The notes under the pieces: generated by a model
Database searches by the model: none
Seen by the model: the letters and a program-made list of their open reading frames with translations, nothing else
What the model was told of the DNA's origin: nothing
Shown: positions 7,798 through 16,303 of the stretch, piece after piece
Numbering within the stretch: position 1 is the stretch's first letter
Layout: each line of letters starts with the position of its first letter
Source of the DNA: Deltaproteobacteria bacterium
GTDB lineage: Bacteria > Desulfobacterota > Binatia > HRBIN30 > JACQVA1
Direction of reading: 5' to 3'
Assembly: GCA_016178705.1 (NCBI GenBank)
Contig: JACOST010000028.1
Span: 192,951 to 256,950 of the forward strand
DNA length: 64,000 bases
Made by a program: the position numbers and the translations under genes

Positions 7798-9258
7798 TTA
7801 CTTCAAACTCTTCGTCGCAAATCCGCGCTCGGTGTAGGTGAGCAGGGCGCGCTTTCCGCTGGAGAGCGTTTCCAGCGCGACGTCGCGCTGCCACAGGCGG
7901 TGGACGTAGGCGAGGGTTTTCTCGGCGTACTCCAGTTGCAGGTCGCGGCCGTCGTGGGCGTGGACGAGGTAGAGCGTACGGTTGCCGCCGAAGTCGGCGT
8001 CGTCGACCTTGATCACCGGCGTGGTGCCCATGCCGATGTTTTGCAGCAGCACGTTTTTCACGTCGCGCCAGCCGTCGGCGTCGGCGACCTTGCTGACGAT
8101 GATCTCGTCGCCGCGGGTGTCGTGTTGGAAGAGATCGAGCTCGCGGATGAGTCGCTCGGTGAGATGGCGGCGGAGGAAGGAGACGTCGCGGTCGCTCTCG
8201 CGCACTTCGAACATCTTCTGGATGCCGGTCTTGCCGGGATCGCCGATCTCGTCGCGCTCTTCGGGCGTTGGATCATCGTAGCGACGACGGATGTCTTCCC
8301 AGACTTTGTAGCCAAGGTGATACGGATTCAGTCCGCCGGGGTGCGGCCGCACGACTTGGTTGTGGCGGACGAGGAACTCGAGGTGCAGGTCTTGCGGCAG
8401 ATCGAGGCTGTCGAGGATCTGTTTGTGCCAGTAACTCGCCCAACCCTCGTTCATGATCTTGGTTTCGATCTGCGGGATGAAGTACTGCGCCGCCTCGTGG
8501 GCGATCGTCAGGAGATCCTTTTCCCAGTCAGTGAGGTAGGGGTTGTGGTCGCGGACGAAGAGCAGCAGATCTTCGTCGGGCTCGGGCGGAACCTTGCGCA
8601 GATCGGGCTCGGTGTATTCGGGGCGGCGGTGGAGATGGTGGAACGGATCCGAGGGTGGGCGCGCCGCATCGAGCAGGTCGGCGCGGGCCTCGTCGATCGA
8701 GCGCTTGTGCACGGCGAGGTTGCGCCGGCACTGCAGCGCGAGCGCGTGGGCGGCATCGAGGATGTGCTCGACCTTCTCGACGCCGATGCTCGGGTCTTCA
8801 ATGTAGTGCCGTACTCGCACGGCGTGGGCCTTGAACGTGCTGATCGTGAACTCGGCGCGCGTGCTGTGAAACGTCGCGTTGTTCTTGAAAAAATCGTTGT
8901 GCCCGTACACGTGCGCGATGGTGAGGACCTGCAGCAGCAGGGTGTTGTCGCGCATTAGATACGCGAGCGCCGGGCTGGAGTTGATCACCATCTCGTACGG
9001 CAAGCCGCTCACGCCGTAGTCGTAGAGGGTCTTCAGCTTCTCGTACGCCTTGCCGTACGACCAGTGCGGGTAGTGCGACGGCATGCCGGAGTACGCCATG
9101 TAGCCGAGCATCTGGTTGTGGTCGCACATCTCGAACTCTTGTGGGTAACAATCGAGTCCGAAGGCGGTGGCCTTCTCGCGGATGCGATCGTCCCACGCGA
9201 TCAAGTCGTCGATGTCCCAGGTAGCGGCCGTCGGTTGTGTCGCGAATTCCACGTTCAC
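7798..9258 (-). CDS. spoVR: SpoVR family protein
   Basis: The 486-residue protein matches the SpoVR/YcgB family: YPQEFEMCDHNQMLGYMAYSGMP, PHWSYGKAYE, GLPYEMVINSSPALAYLMRDN, HVYGHNDFFKNN, and later HEAAQYFIPQIETKIMNEGWASYWH with LNPYHLGYKVWEDI. Its biochemical role is not established; in Bacillus it affects the spore cortex and in enterobacteria it is linked to the PrkA/YeaG stress regulon. I start at GTG 9258, which overlaps the yeaH stop as GTGA; the longer frame to 9441 lies inside yeaH and lacks family similarity. It is third in the prkA-yeaH-spoVR operon. Confidence 0.92.
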   Translation of the reverse strand: MNVEFATQPTAATWDIDDLIAWDDRIREKATAFGLDCYPQEFEMCDHNQMLGYMAYSGMPSHYPHWSYGKAYEKLKTLYDYGVSGLPYEMVINSSPALAYLMRDNTLLLQVLTIAHVYGHNDFFKNNATFHSTRAEFTISTFKAHAVRVRHYIEDPSIGVEKVEHILDAAHALALQCRRNLAVHKRSIDEARADLLDAARPPSDPFHHLHRRPEYTEPDLRKVPPEPDEDLLLFVRDHNPYLTDWEKDLLTIAHEAAQYFIPQIETKIMNEGWASYWHKQILDSLDLPQDLHLEFLVRHNQVVRPHPGGLNPYHLGYKVWEDIRRRYDDPTPEERDEIGDPGKTGIQKMFEVRESDRDVSFLRRHLTERLIRELDLFQHDTRGDEIIVSKVADADGWRDVKNVLLQNIGMGTTPVIKVDDADFGGNRTLYLVHAHDGRDLQLEYAEKTLAYVHRLWQRDVALETLSSGKRALLTYTERGFATKSLK

Positions 9259-10442
9259 GCTTCCTGCTGGGCGCGGTCTTTGGCGAGGAAAGCTTTGAAG
9301 CTCGGCCAGATGTCTTCCTTGCGTTCGATCAGGACGGTCTGGAAGTTGTCGGCTTCGAGGCGGCGAAACAGGTTGAGCATCGAGCTTTCGTAGTAGCGCG
9401 AGCCGAGCGGTTTGATCTCCCCGTAGCCGAACAGATTGCACACCTCGGTGAGCTCCTGCGCTGTGCGCAGCGCGGCGGCGTTGTCGGAATCGAAGTTATC
9501 GCCGTCGGAACAATGGAACGCGTAGACGTTCCACAGCGATGGATGGTAGCGCTCGGCGATGATGTCGAGCGCCTTCTGATAGCCGGAGGAGATGAAGGTG
9601 CCGCCCGATTCCCCCTTGTGAAAGAACTCCTCTTCGCTGACTTCGCGCGCCTCGGTGTGGTGGGCGATGAAGACGATTTCGACGTTGCGATACTTGGTGC
9701 GGATGAATTGGTAGAGCAGAAAGAAGAAGCAGCGCGCGAGGTACTTCTTCATGGTGTCCATCGAGCCGGACGTGTCCATGATGCAGACCACGACGGCATT
9801 CGATTCGCGTTTGAAGTCGGTGACCATGTGGCGGTAGCGCAGATCGTCGTCGTGGAATGGGAAGCGGCGCGGTTGGTCGTCGGGGTAGTGCGTCCCCACG
9901 TGCCGCGTGGCGAGGCGGCGCTTGACGCGCGCCTTCACGGTGTGCCGCTTGTCGAGGCGGACGCGGATACCGACCTGGCGGTAGCCCTTGCGCTTGCTGA
10001 GTTGCGGTGCGGCGATTTCGCGCAGGCGTTTGCGTTCGAGGTCGGGCAATTCGAGATCCTCGAACATGATGTCGATGAGTTCGTCGAGGGTCACGTCGGT
10101 TTCGTAATAGTCGACGCCCGGACGATCGCCGGCCTTGTCGGGAGGCCCTTGCCCCTCGCCGTGGGCCTTGCCGACGACTTGACCGGGCTGGGTATTGCCA
10201 TCGCCCTGGGCGACGCCGGACGCGTTGTCGCCGTAGACGAAGCGATACTCCTTGATGCCGCGAATCGGGACCTTGATGATCCGCTCGCGGTCTTTTCCAA
10301 TGATCGATTCCTCGGCGATGATGTCGGCGATGTTCTCGCGGATCGACTGGCGGACCTTCTGTCGGTGGCGGAGTCGGTCGCCCGCGGAGCGGTCACTGCG
10401 CTGCGCGTCGGAATGACGGAACGGACGAAAGATGGTGCTCAT
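9255..10442 (-). CDS. yeaH: YeaH/YhbH family protein (DUF444)
   Basis: The 395-residue protein has the family's von Willebrand factor A-type domain with an intact MIDAS motif DTSGSM at 223-228, and the downstream GGTFISSGYQKALDII and AFHCSDGDNF signatures. The N-terminal 110 residues are basic and then Gly-rich, as usual for YeaH. It is thought to act with the PrkA/YeaG kinase in starvation and nitrogen stress responses. No Shine-Dalgarno is seen before the ATG: the leader is occupied by the short-word repeat at 10444-10472. The spoVR start overlaps its stop by 4 bases. Confidence 0.92.
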   Translation of the reverse strand: MSTIFRPFRHSDAQRSDRSAGDRLRHRQKVRQSIRENIADIIAEESIIGKDRERIIKVPIRGIKEYRFVYGDNASGVAQGDGNTQPGQVVGKAHGEGQGPPDKAGDRPGVDYYETDVTLDELIDIMFEDLELPDLERKRLREIAAPQLSKRKGYRQVGIRVRLDKRHTVKARVKRRLATRHVGTHYPDDQPRRFPFHDDDLRYRHMVTDFKRESNAVVVCIMDTSGSMDTMKKYLARCFFFLLYQFIRTKYRNVEIVFIAHHTEAREVSEEEFFHKGESGGTFISSGYQKALDIIAERYHPSLWNVYAFHCSDGDNFDSDNAAALRTAQELTEVCNLFGYGEIKPLGSRYYESSMLNLFRRLEADNFQTVLIERKEDIWPSFKAFLAKDRAQQEA

Positions 10443-10443
10443 G

Positions 10444-10546
10444 TCGTGATTCGTGCTCGTGCTCGTGACTCGTACTCGTCCCGGAGGAGGCCGAACGCGA
10501 TGCCTGGTTCCGGTTCACGAACACGAATCACGAACACGAGTCACGA
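10444..10546 (-). repeat. Inverted pair of short-word repeats between prkA and yeaH
   Basis: The arm at 10522-10546 is the same 25 bases found at 4324-4348. The arm at 10444-10472 is a diverged inverse copy (TCGTGATTCGTG ... TCGTGACTCG). Together they fill almost the whole 106-base gap, so the prkA-yeaH message would contain a long imperfect hairpin right before the yeaH start. Confidence 0.8.
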
Positions 10547-10548
10547 TT

Positions 10549-12486
10549 TCAGTCCTTCCACAGATTGTTGGCGGCGTACTTCAACACCACATCGACGCAG
10601 TTGTCGCAGTAGCCGTGTTCAAGCAGGTTCTTGACCATGGTGTTGTACTTGTCGCTCTGCTCCTCATCGCGCGTGCGCGCCTTGGTGATGATGCGGCTGA
10701 TATCACGGACCGACGTCATCAGCTTCTTCTCGATCGCTTCCTTGAGCGGCTCGTAGCTCCGATAGCTGATGCGCCCACCGCGCCGGCCGGCCGCCCACAG
10801 ATACGCGATCACTTCTTGGCGGAAGCCTTCGGCGGCGGAGCCGATGATAGCAATTTGTTCTTCGATCGATTTCAAGAAGCCTTCATCCGGGTGGAGTTCT
10901 TCCTTGGTATTGCGGTCCTTCACCTTGGTTTTGTTCACGTAGGCTTCAGCGTGATCGAGGTAGTTCTGGAACAGCGCTTCGGCCTGTTCCTGATACGAGT
11001 ACACGAAAGCCTTGGTGATCTCCTTCTCCAGGATGTCGAGGTACTCCTTGTGGAGGACATCCTGGAGGAAGTCGAGGTACTGTTTGCGCGTGTCGTCGGG
11101 GAGGTCGGCCTCCTTGGTCATGTTGATGAGCGCTTCGCGCACATTGATGGGGTTGATGCAGTTGCCCTCGATGTTGTCGGACAGCGCATTGTCGAGCGCC
11201 TTCATGATGAAGCGCGTCGAGATGCCGCTCATGCCTTCGCGCTTGGTGTCGTCGCGCAGTTCGTTCACGTCGATCTTCTTGGTCTTCCCCTTCTCGACCA
11301 CTTCCTCGCCGTTGTAGAGCTTGAGCTTGGTCATCAGATCGCACTTGCTGGTCGGCTCGAGGCGCGACAGGATCGCGAACATCGAGGCGATTTCGAGCGT
11401 ATGCGGCGCGACATGGGCGCGGAAGTCCGAGTTGCGCGTGATCTTCTGGTAGATCTTGACTTCCTCGGACAGGCGCAAGTTGTACGGGACCTTGATGACC
11501 ACGATGCGATCGAGGATGGCTTCGTTGGTGTGGTCGGCTTTGAACTTCTGCCATTCGGCTTCGTTGGAGTGTGCGACGATCACCGTGTCGACGTACACCA
11601 TGCCGTGGCGCCCAGGCGCCGGGATGACTTTTTCCTGGGTCGCGGTGATCATCGCGTGAAGATACTCGGTCTCGTTCTTGAAGACTTCGATGAACTCAAC
11701 CAGGCCCCGGTTGCCGACGTTGATGGCGCCGTTGAGGTCGAGCACACGCGGATCGCCTTCGGAGTAGAGGTCGAGCTTCGAGATGTCTTCGCTGCCGATC
11801 AGAACCGAGGTGTCCTGGTTGTTGGGGTCGACCGGCGGCACCACACCGATGCCGACGCGGTTGCGCTTCGAGAAGAAGCAGGTCGTCACCGGGACTTCCT
11901 CGTAGCGTTCGCCGAACTCCTCCTTGAGTCGGAAGCGACACACCGGGCACAGGTCGCCCTCGATGTGAACGCCGAGCATCTTCTCGAACTCGCGCCGCAG
12001 ATGGCGCGGGATGAGGTGGAGCGGCTCTTCGTTCATCGGGCAGCCTTCGATGGCGAAGAACGTCTCGGACTCTTCCAGACCGCGGTGAATCTTTTCTACC
12101 AGCGAGCTCTTGCCGGAGCCGACCGGCCCCATCAGGTAGAGCACCTGGCGGCTCTCTTCGCCCTTGAGGGCCGCCGATTGGAAGTAGCGCGCGATGTGGG
12201 CGAGCGTCTTCTCGATGCCGAAGAACTCGTCTTCGAAGAAGTGGTAGACCTTGACGTTGTCGTCCTTGAAGAGCCGCTTCACCCGCGGATCGTCGGAGCC
12301 GAGGATGTCGTGGGCGCCGCCCTTGGTGATGTTGTCGTGCAGGCGGGCGTGGGCGAGTTTGGGAAGCGTGGAGTCCGCCTTGACCAACTCGAGGTAGTCG
12401 AGGAAGCGTCCCTTCCACACCCGTGTGCTGTGGGCGGCGCGGTCGTCCTTGATCAATTGCTCGAAACTAACTTGATCGTTGTCCAT
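10549..12486 (-). CDS. prkA: PrkA serine protein kinase / AAA protein
   Basis: The 645-residue length is typical for PrkA/YeaG. An AAA-type N-terminal half has the Walker A GPVGSGKS at 120-127, an LCPVCRFRLKEEFG cysteine pair and the family signature YVDTVIVAHSNEAEWQKF; the C-terminal PrkA domain contains SYQEQAEALFQNYLDHAEAYVNK. It functions in stationary-phase and stress adaptation; kinase activity is reported for the family. The ATG is preceded by AGGAGGAG. It leads the prkA-yeaH-spoVR operon, with yeaH following after a 106-base repeat-filled gap. Confidence 0.95.
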   Translation of the reverse strand: MDNDQVSFEQLIKDDRAAHSTRVWKGRFLDYLELVKADSTLPKLAHARLHDNITKGGAHDILGSDDPRVKRLFKDDNVKVYHFFEDEFFGIEKTLAHIARYFQSAALKGEESRQVLYLMGPVGSGKSSLVEKIHRGLEESETFFAIEGCPMNEEPLHLIPRHLRREFEKMLGVHIEGDLCPVCRFRLKEEFGERYEEVPVTTCFFSKRNRVGIGVVPPVDPNNQDTSVLIGSEDISKLDLYSEGDPRVLDLNGAINVGNRGLVEFIEVFKNETEYLHAMITATQEKVIPAPGRHGMVYVDTVIVAHSNEAEWQKFKADHTNEAILDRIVVIKVPYNLRLSEEVKIYQKITRNSDFRAHVAPHTLEIASMFAILSRLEPTSKCDLMTKLKLYNGEEVVEKGKTKKIDVNELRDDTKREGMSGISTRFIMKALDNALSDNIEGNCINPINVREALINMTKEADLPDDTRKQYLDFLQDVLHKEYLDILEKEITKAFVYSYQEQAEALFQNYLDHAEAYVNKTKVKDRNTKEELHPDEGFLKSIEEQIAIIGSAAEGFRQEVIAYLWAAGRRGGRISYRSYEPLKEAIEKKLMTSVRDISRIITKARTRDEEQSDKYNTMVKNLLEHGYCDNCVDVVLKYAANNLWKD

Positions 12487-12894
12487 GACCTACTCCTCCT
12501 GCGCTGGAGTCGCAGTGCGCCCGGTCTCGCGGGCCGGTGCCGTGTGGGGTTACGTCATCGTTGGGCTCACTTCGAACGTCGCGACTATAGCCGAGTGTAA
12601 ATTGATGCGCGCAACGTGCGCGGCGGTGGTGCTCACAACCTTCACCCTTCGGGTTGGATTGTAGCGGGGCGAGATGCTGTGATTCAAGGAAGCAGAACGA
12701 GAAAGGCAGTGGCGTTTCGACCAGCCGAAGTGCGAGGACGAACGTGCTGCGGAAGAAAACCGAGGACCGAGACGGATGACGCAACCCTTCACCGTGCTCC
12801 TTTCCCCCTCACCCAAGCGTCGAGGAAAACGGTAACACCCACCTATTGATGAGTCAAGAAAATTCGCCGCTCGGCCGCGGCGTCGAGCGCGCGC
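12487..12894. other. 408-base intergenic leader of the prkA operon
   Basis: No convincing gene is seen on either strand. The part next to prkA should hold its promoter; the TATAGT at 12584-12589 is the best -10 candidate. The rest, up to the end of the DUF4105 gene, is GC-rich with no repeat I can recognise. Confidence 0.5.
12584..12589 (-). promoter_or_regulatory. Possible -10 element of the prkA promoter
   Basis: TATAGT on the minus strand lies about 98 bases before the prkA start. No good -35 box is spaced correctly (TTGCGC sits 19 bases upstream), so this is a weak candidate; the operon may use an alternative sigma factor. Confidence 0.25.
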
Positions 12895-13917
12895 TCAGTG
12901 TTCGGAATTGCCCGCCGATGGATTCGGTAAGCCCGCGCGAATCTGCTGCGAGAAGTCGGCGGCCTGATCCGCGGCGTGGGCGGCGGCGTTGATGTGTGAG
13001 CGCTGCTTCAGCTCTTCGAACGGCAGGCTGGTGTCGAGTCGCCCTCGCTCGTACGCGTATAGCGGCGCGTAGCCGCTCAACAGGATCTTCCACGAGTAGG
13101 CGTGGCTACCGGGATTCACTTTGGTGTGCATGAGCACATTCGTCGTGCAGTTCGTAGTCAGCGTATTGTAGAAGCCTGGGTGCTGTTTGAGCTCGTTGAT
13201 TTTGTCGAAGTAGCTTCGAAACAGCCGGCGGACGTTCTCGGGCGGAGCGTTGGTACGGTAGAGGTAGGCGTCCTCGGGCGGATCTTTGCGGTAGTTGGTG
13301 CGCAGCCGGATCAGGTCGCGTTCATCGCCGACGATGTAGATCAACTCGTATTGCCGGAAGAAGCCCTTGATGGTGTCGTAGGTCTCGCCGACCTCTTTGC
13401 GCGTCTCGATCGAGACCGTGACGAAGTCGTGTTCGGCGAAGCCGAAGCTCAGCATGATGTGCGCGATGGCATCGCCCATCCAGTAGACGGCAATCAGGTC
13501 GGCGGAATCGAGCTGCTGCATGTCGTAGGTCTTGTCGTAGTAGTGCGGGGTGAAGTCGGTCTCGCTGCGATAGTCGAAGTTGCGGACGTTGTGGATCGTC
13601 ACCAGGTCGCCATCGAAAGTGGCGAAGGGCAGCACGGCGACATCGGGTTGCCATTCGCGATCGTTGGATGGCTGGACACTGTCCCAGCGAAGCAGGAAGG
13701 CGATGAAGGCGGCCGTGAACAATGCTAGGGGCCACCAGCGGAGGCTAGGCAGGACTGCGGCGACAACGGCGACCAGCCCCGCCGCAACGAGTGCGGCGGC
13801 CCACAGCGTGGATTGCAAAGGCCCCAAGTACAGAGCCAGAGCCGCCCACGCTGAGAGGCCCAGAATGACGATCACCAGGAGGGTGCGTGTCGCGACCTTT
13901 GCCAGGGTGCGTCTCAT
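12895..13917 (-). CDS. DUF4105 membrane protein
   Basis: The 340-residue protein has three N-terminal membrane helices (about 8-30, 34-56, 60-78) and then a DUF4105-type soluble domain: the HNVRNFDYRSETDFTPHYYD segment, SFGFAEHDFVTVSIETRK and the conserved NCTTNV. DUF4105 is a periplasmic or outer-face domain, proposed to be peptidase-like but not characterised. I start at ATG 13917, which overlaps the stop of the upstream lipoprotein gene by 4 bases; the longer frame to 14037 has no membrane-protein character before that Met. The pair is very likely one functional unit at the envelope. Confidence 0.82.
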   Translation of the reverse strand: MRRTLAKVATRTLLVIVILGLSAWAALALYLGPLQSTLWAAALVAAGLVAVVAAVLPSLRWWPLALFTAAFIAFLLRWDSVQPSNDREWQPDVAVLPFATFDGDLVTIHNVRNFDYRSETDFTPHYYDKTYDMQQLDSADLIAVYWMGDAIAHIMLSFGFAEHDFVTVSIETRKEVGETYDTIKGFFRQYELIYIVGDERDLIRLRTNYRKDPPEDAYLYRTNAPPENVRRLFRSYFDKINELKQHPGFYNTLTTNCTTNVLMHTKVNPGSHAYSWKILLSGYAPLYAYERGRLDTSLPFEELKQRSHINAAAHAADQAADFSQQIRAGLPNPSAGNSEH

Positions 13918-15863
13918 GGCTCCACCGCGCTGCGCGGTGCGCTGGCGGCCGAGTCCGAACGACCGCACGCGACATCGGCGGCGTGCAAGTGCAGAATCCG
14001 GTCTACCTCGTCGATGGTGTCGGCATTCGACTGACATGAATGCGGCGAGTTCACGACGTACTCCGACTCGACGCCGTCGATGTGAGCGCTGACATACTTG
14101 ACCACGCCGTCGCCGCCGCTTTCCTTCGGGACATCGCCGTCGACCGAGATGATCGAGTGCGCGTGGACGCCCGGCGCCACCGGAATCTCCGCGATGGTTC
14201 GAATGAAGGGATGGCCGGGAGACATGTTGTCGATCGCGGTGGGGAGCGTCTGCATTTTCAAGTACGGCTTGACGTCGTCTTTGGAGAACAGATCGGCGCC
14301 GGTTTGCACCAGCGTGCTCGGCATCGAGACCAGCTTCTGCACCACGCGGCGCACCAGCTCCGGACCGGCGAGATAGCTGCCGCGATGCGGCGTAGAAATG
14401 AAGACCACCCGACTCACGAACGGTAACGGCTCAACGAACATCGCTTCCTGCACCAGGGCGCGCGTGTCTTCGGAGACATGCAGCTGGTCGATCGGTGTGT
14501 CACTGACATTGCGCCAGAACCGATCCCCGGAATCGATCACGGTCATCTTGGTGAGCAGCCCCCCCTGGCTGTGGCCGATGACAATCATGTGCTGCAGGCA
14601 CGGGTCGCGACCTTCCGGGTCGTAGGTCTGGATGCCCTTCTTCAGGGCGCGCCTCAGCAGCATCGCCGAGTAGGCGATGGGGTTGCCGCTGTCGTACGAA
14701 AAAAACCAGAACTGATAGTGCTGGCGCACCCAGGGATCGGCCTCGAGATCGTTGACCATGTCAGCCCAGCGTGCCGGACTCGAGTTGGTTCCGTGGACGA
14801 ACACCACCGGAATACGGCCGGGCTGAAAGGGCTCGCGCGCGGCAAGACGGCTCTGGCCGTGCATGCCCGTCGCATTGCCCAGAAAGTTGAACAGCTCGTT
14901 TTCCAACATTGAATTTGCCGCCAGCGTCGTCGCGATCGCCGCTGTTCGATCGTTTTCCAGCGGAACGGTTTCGGTGCCGATGGCGATCGTGTCCGCGCTG
15001 TTTGCGGCGATGAGGCGGAGCGTGGCGCTCAGCTCAGGACCAACGAGCTGTTGCCGCGGATGTTCGAGGAGCAGGACCGCGGTGAGGGGGATGCGCACGA
15101 AGGGGCCGACGAAGTCATCGCCGGGCTGGCTCGAGCCTGTGCGTTCGGTAGTGGCGGCCAGCGGCGCACCGATGCCGTGCGAGCGGTAGCGGTTGCGCAG
15201 GCCGATCACCTCCAACTCGGCCACCGGCACGAAGTCCTTCAGCCGGCGGTTTCCCCAGGTCAGATCCGTTTCGTCAAACTCCACGTTGAGTACGCCGAAC
15301 GGCAATTGGTAACGGCCCGCACGCGGCTCGATGTTGTCTCCCTTCGCCGCTTTGAACCCGAGGGTGAGGGCGCGATCGTAGACATCGCAAGCCCAGCGGT
15401 AGCGCGGATCCATGGCCACCGGTCGATGCGTCGCGTCCTCGGGGAACAGAAAGGCGAAACTGTAGACTGCGGCGGCGAGATAGTAGGACTGCTTGCCGCC
15501 GCGTTCGGCGTGAAAGAACGAGAGCTCCGCCAAGGCGAACAGATCATCGTTGGCCGCGCCTTCGCTCAGCACGGCGCGGTGCAGTTGCGCGAGGGCGTCT
15601 TCCGGCTTGTCATCGAACTGCTCGACCAGATTGTGCCGCCGCAAAGCGATGCGTGTCGCGTCGCTGAGATCGTCGGTAGAGAGCACATTGCTGGTATACG
15701 AGCGGCCCACGTCGCGCGCGGAGAGATGCTTGACGCCGACCAGCGGCGCACAGCCGGTGGCCAGCCCGGCCACCCCCACGCTCATTGCAAGAGCCAGCAA
15801 TCGGGCTCGGATTGGGCGCCGAAAAGTGGGCCGCACGTTTTGACTCCGTCTGGTATATGTCAC
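13914..15863 (-). CDS. Lipoprotein with alpha/beta-hydrolase domain
   Basis: The 649-residue protein has a basic N-terminus, a hydrophobic stretch and a lipobox-like LATGC, so it is probably a lipoprotein. The N-terminal 330 residues are family-specific. The hydrolase part shows the oxyanion-loop motif VVFVHGTNSSPARW, the nucleophile elbow IGHSQGG, then FISTPHRGSYL and a late histidine region (GDGVVKYVSAH), as in lipase/PGAP1-like enzymes. Substrate is unknown; a lipid or ester in the envelope is likely. Its 3' end overlaps the DUF4105 start (ATGA). Confidence 0.82.
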   Translation of the reverse strand: MTYTRRSQNVRPTFRRPIRARLLALAMSVGVAGLATGCAPLVGVKHLSARDVGRSYTSNVLSTDDLSDATRIALRRHNLVEQFDDKPEDALAQLHRAVLSEGAANDDLFALAELSFFHAERGGKQSYYLAAAVYSFAFLFPEDATHRPVAMDPRYRWACDVYDRALTLGFKAAKGDNIEPRAGRYQLPFGVLNVEFDETDLTWGNRRLKDFVPVAELEVIGLRNRYRSHGIGAPLAATTERTGSSQPGDDFVGPFVRIPLTAVLLLEHPRQQLVGPELSATLRLIAANSADTIAIGTETVPLENDRTAAIATTLAANSMLENELFNFLGNATGMHGQSRLAAREPFQPGRIPVVFVHGTNSSPARWADMVNDLEADPWVRQHYQFWFFSYDSGNPIAYSAMLLRRALKKGIQTYDPEGRDPCLQHMIVIGHSQGGLLTKMTVIDSGDRFWRNVSDTPIDQLHVSEDTRALVQEAMFVEPLPFVSRVVFISTPHRGSYLAGPELVRRVVQKLVSMPSTLVQTGADLFSKDDVKPYLKMQTLPTAIDNMSPGHPFIRTIAEIPVAPGVHAHSIISVDGDVPKESGGDGVVKYVSAHIDGVESEYVVNSPHSCQSNADTIDEVDRILHLHAADVACGRSDSAASAPRSAVEP

Positions 15864-15985
15864 GCGAGCTTCAGCCTTTCTTAGCCTTGATCTGACACAA
15901 CGACGGAACCACCGATGAACACAGATCTAGCGCAGATCCGGAATGCAATGGTTGGATTCCGTATCGGGTGCCCCCCGCTATCAGA

Positions 15986-16079
15986 GAATCACGAAGGCGC
16001 GAAATCGCGAAATTACGAAGCGGAGGGTGAGGGCCTTTTTCTCATTTCGCACTTTCCCTCTGTCGTGTTTTCGTGATTC
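15986..16079. repeat. Inverted short-word repeat
   Basis: GAATCACGAA at 15986-15995 is matched by TTCGTGATTC at 16070-16079. The left side continues with reiterated CGCGAAATCGCGAAATTACG words. It shares the ATCACGAA word with the repeats at 4324 and 10522. Confidence 0.75.
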
Positions 16080-16100
16080 GCATTTGACTGCATCCGCCGC

Positions 16101-16196
16101 TCACTTCACCGAATAGCCGCGGCCGTCCATGCTGGCGGCGAAGGCGCGTTGGTACGTGTTGGTGGTCTCCGCCGCGGCGGCCTGCGTGTCATTCTT
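16101..16196 (-). pseudogene. C-terminal remnant of a small Ala/Thr-rich protein
   Basis: The frame ends AFAASMDGRGYSVK then TGA. An ending like RAFAxCMEGRGYxVK is common in small glycine-zipper lipoproteins of proteobacteria, but here only about 30 residues look protein-like; upstream the reading runs into unrelated sequence and the start of the HAD gene's 3' end. I read it as a decayed remnant, with low confidence. Confidence 0.3.
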
Positions 16197-16303
16197 CGAC
16201 CGGCGGCGTTTCCCGACTGGGTGTTCCGCCCAGCTTGTCAGCGTAAGCGCCCTTGAGAACGGGCAGCCCACCTTGATCGCCCGGGCTTCTGCGACTCTGC
16301 GGA

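Larger units (their letters stand above)
15864..16303. other. 440-base intergenic region with an inverted repeat and a gene remnant
   Basis: It holds an inverted short-word repeat (15986-16079) and, on the minus strand at about 16101-16196, what looks like the tail of a lost gene. Nothing else is recognisable; the first 120 bases would carry the lipoprotein gene's promoter. Confidence 0.6.

Noticed and set aside
10453-12600. A 715-codon open frame on the plus strand opposite prkA
   Set aside because: It is the antisense of a clearly recognisable PrkA; its product is an Arg/Val/Asp-rich composition typical of reverse-frame reading in high-GC DNA.
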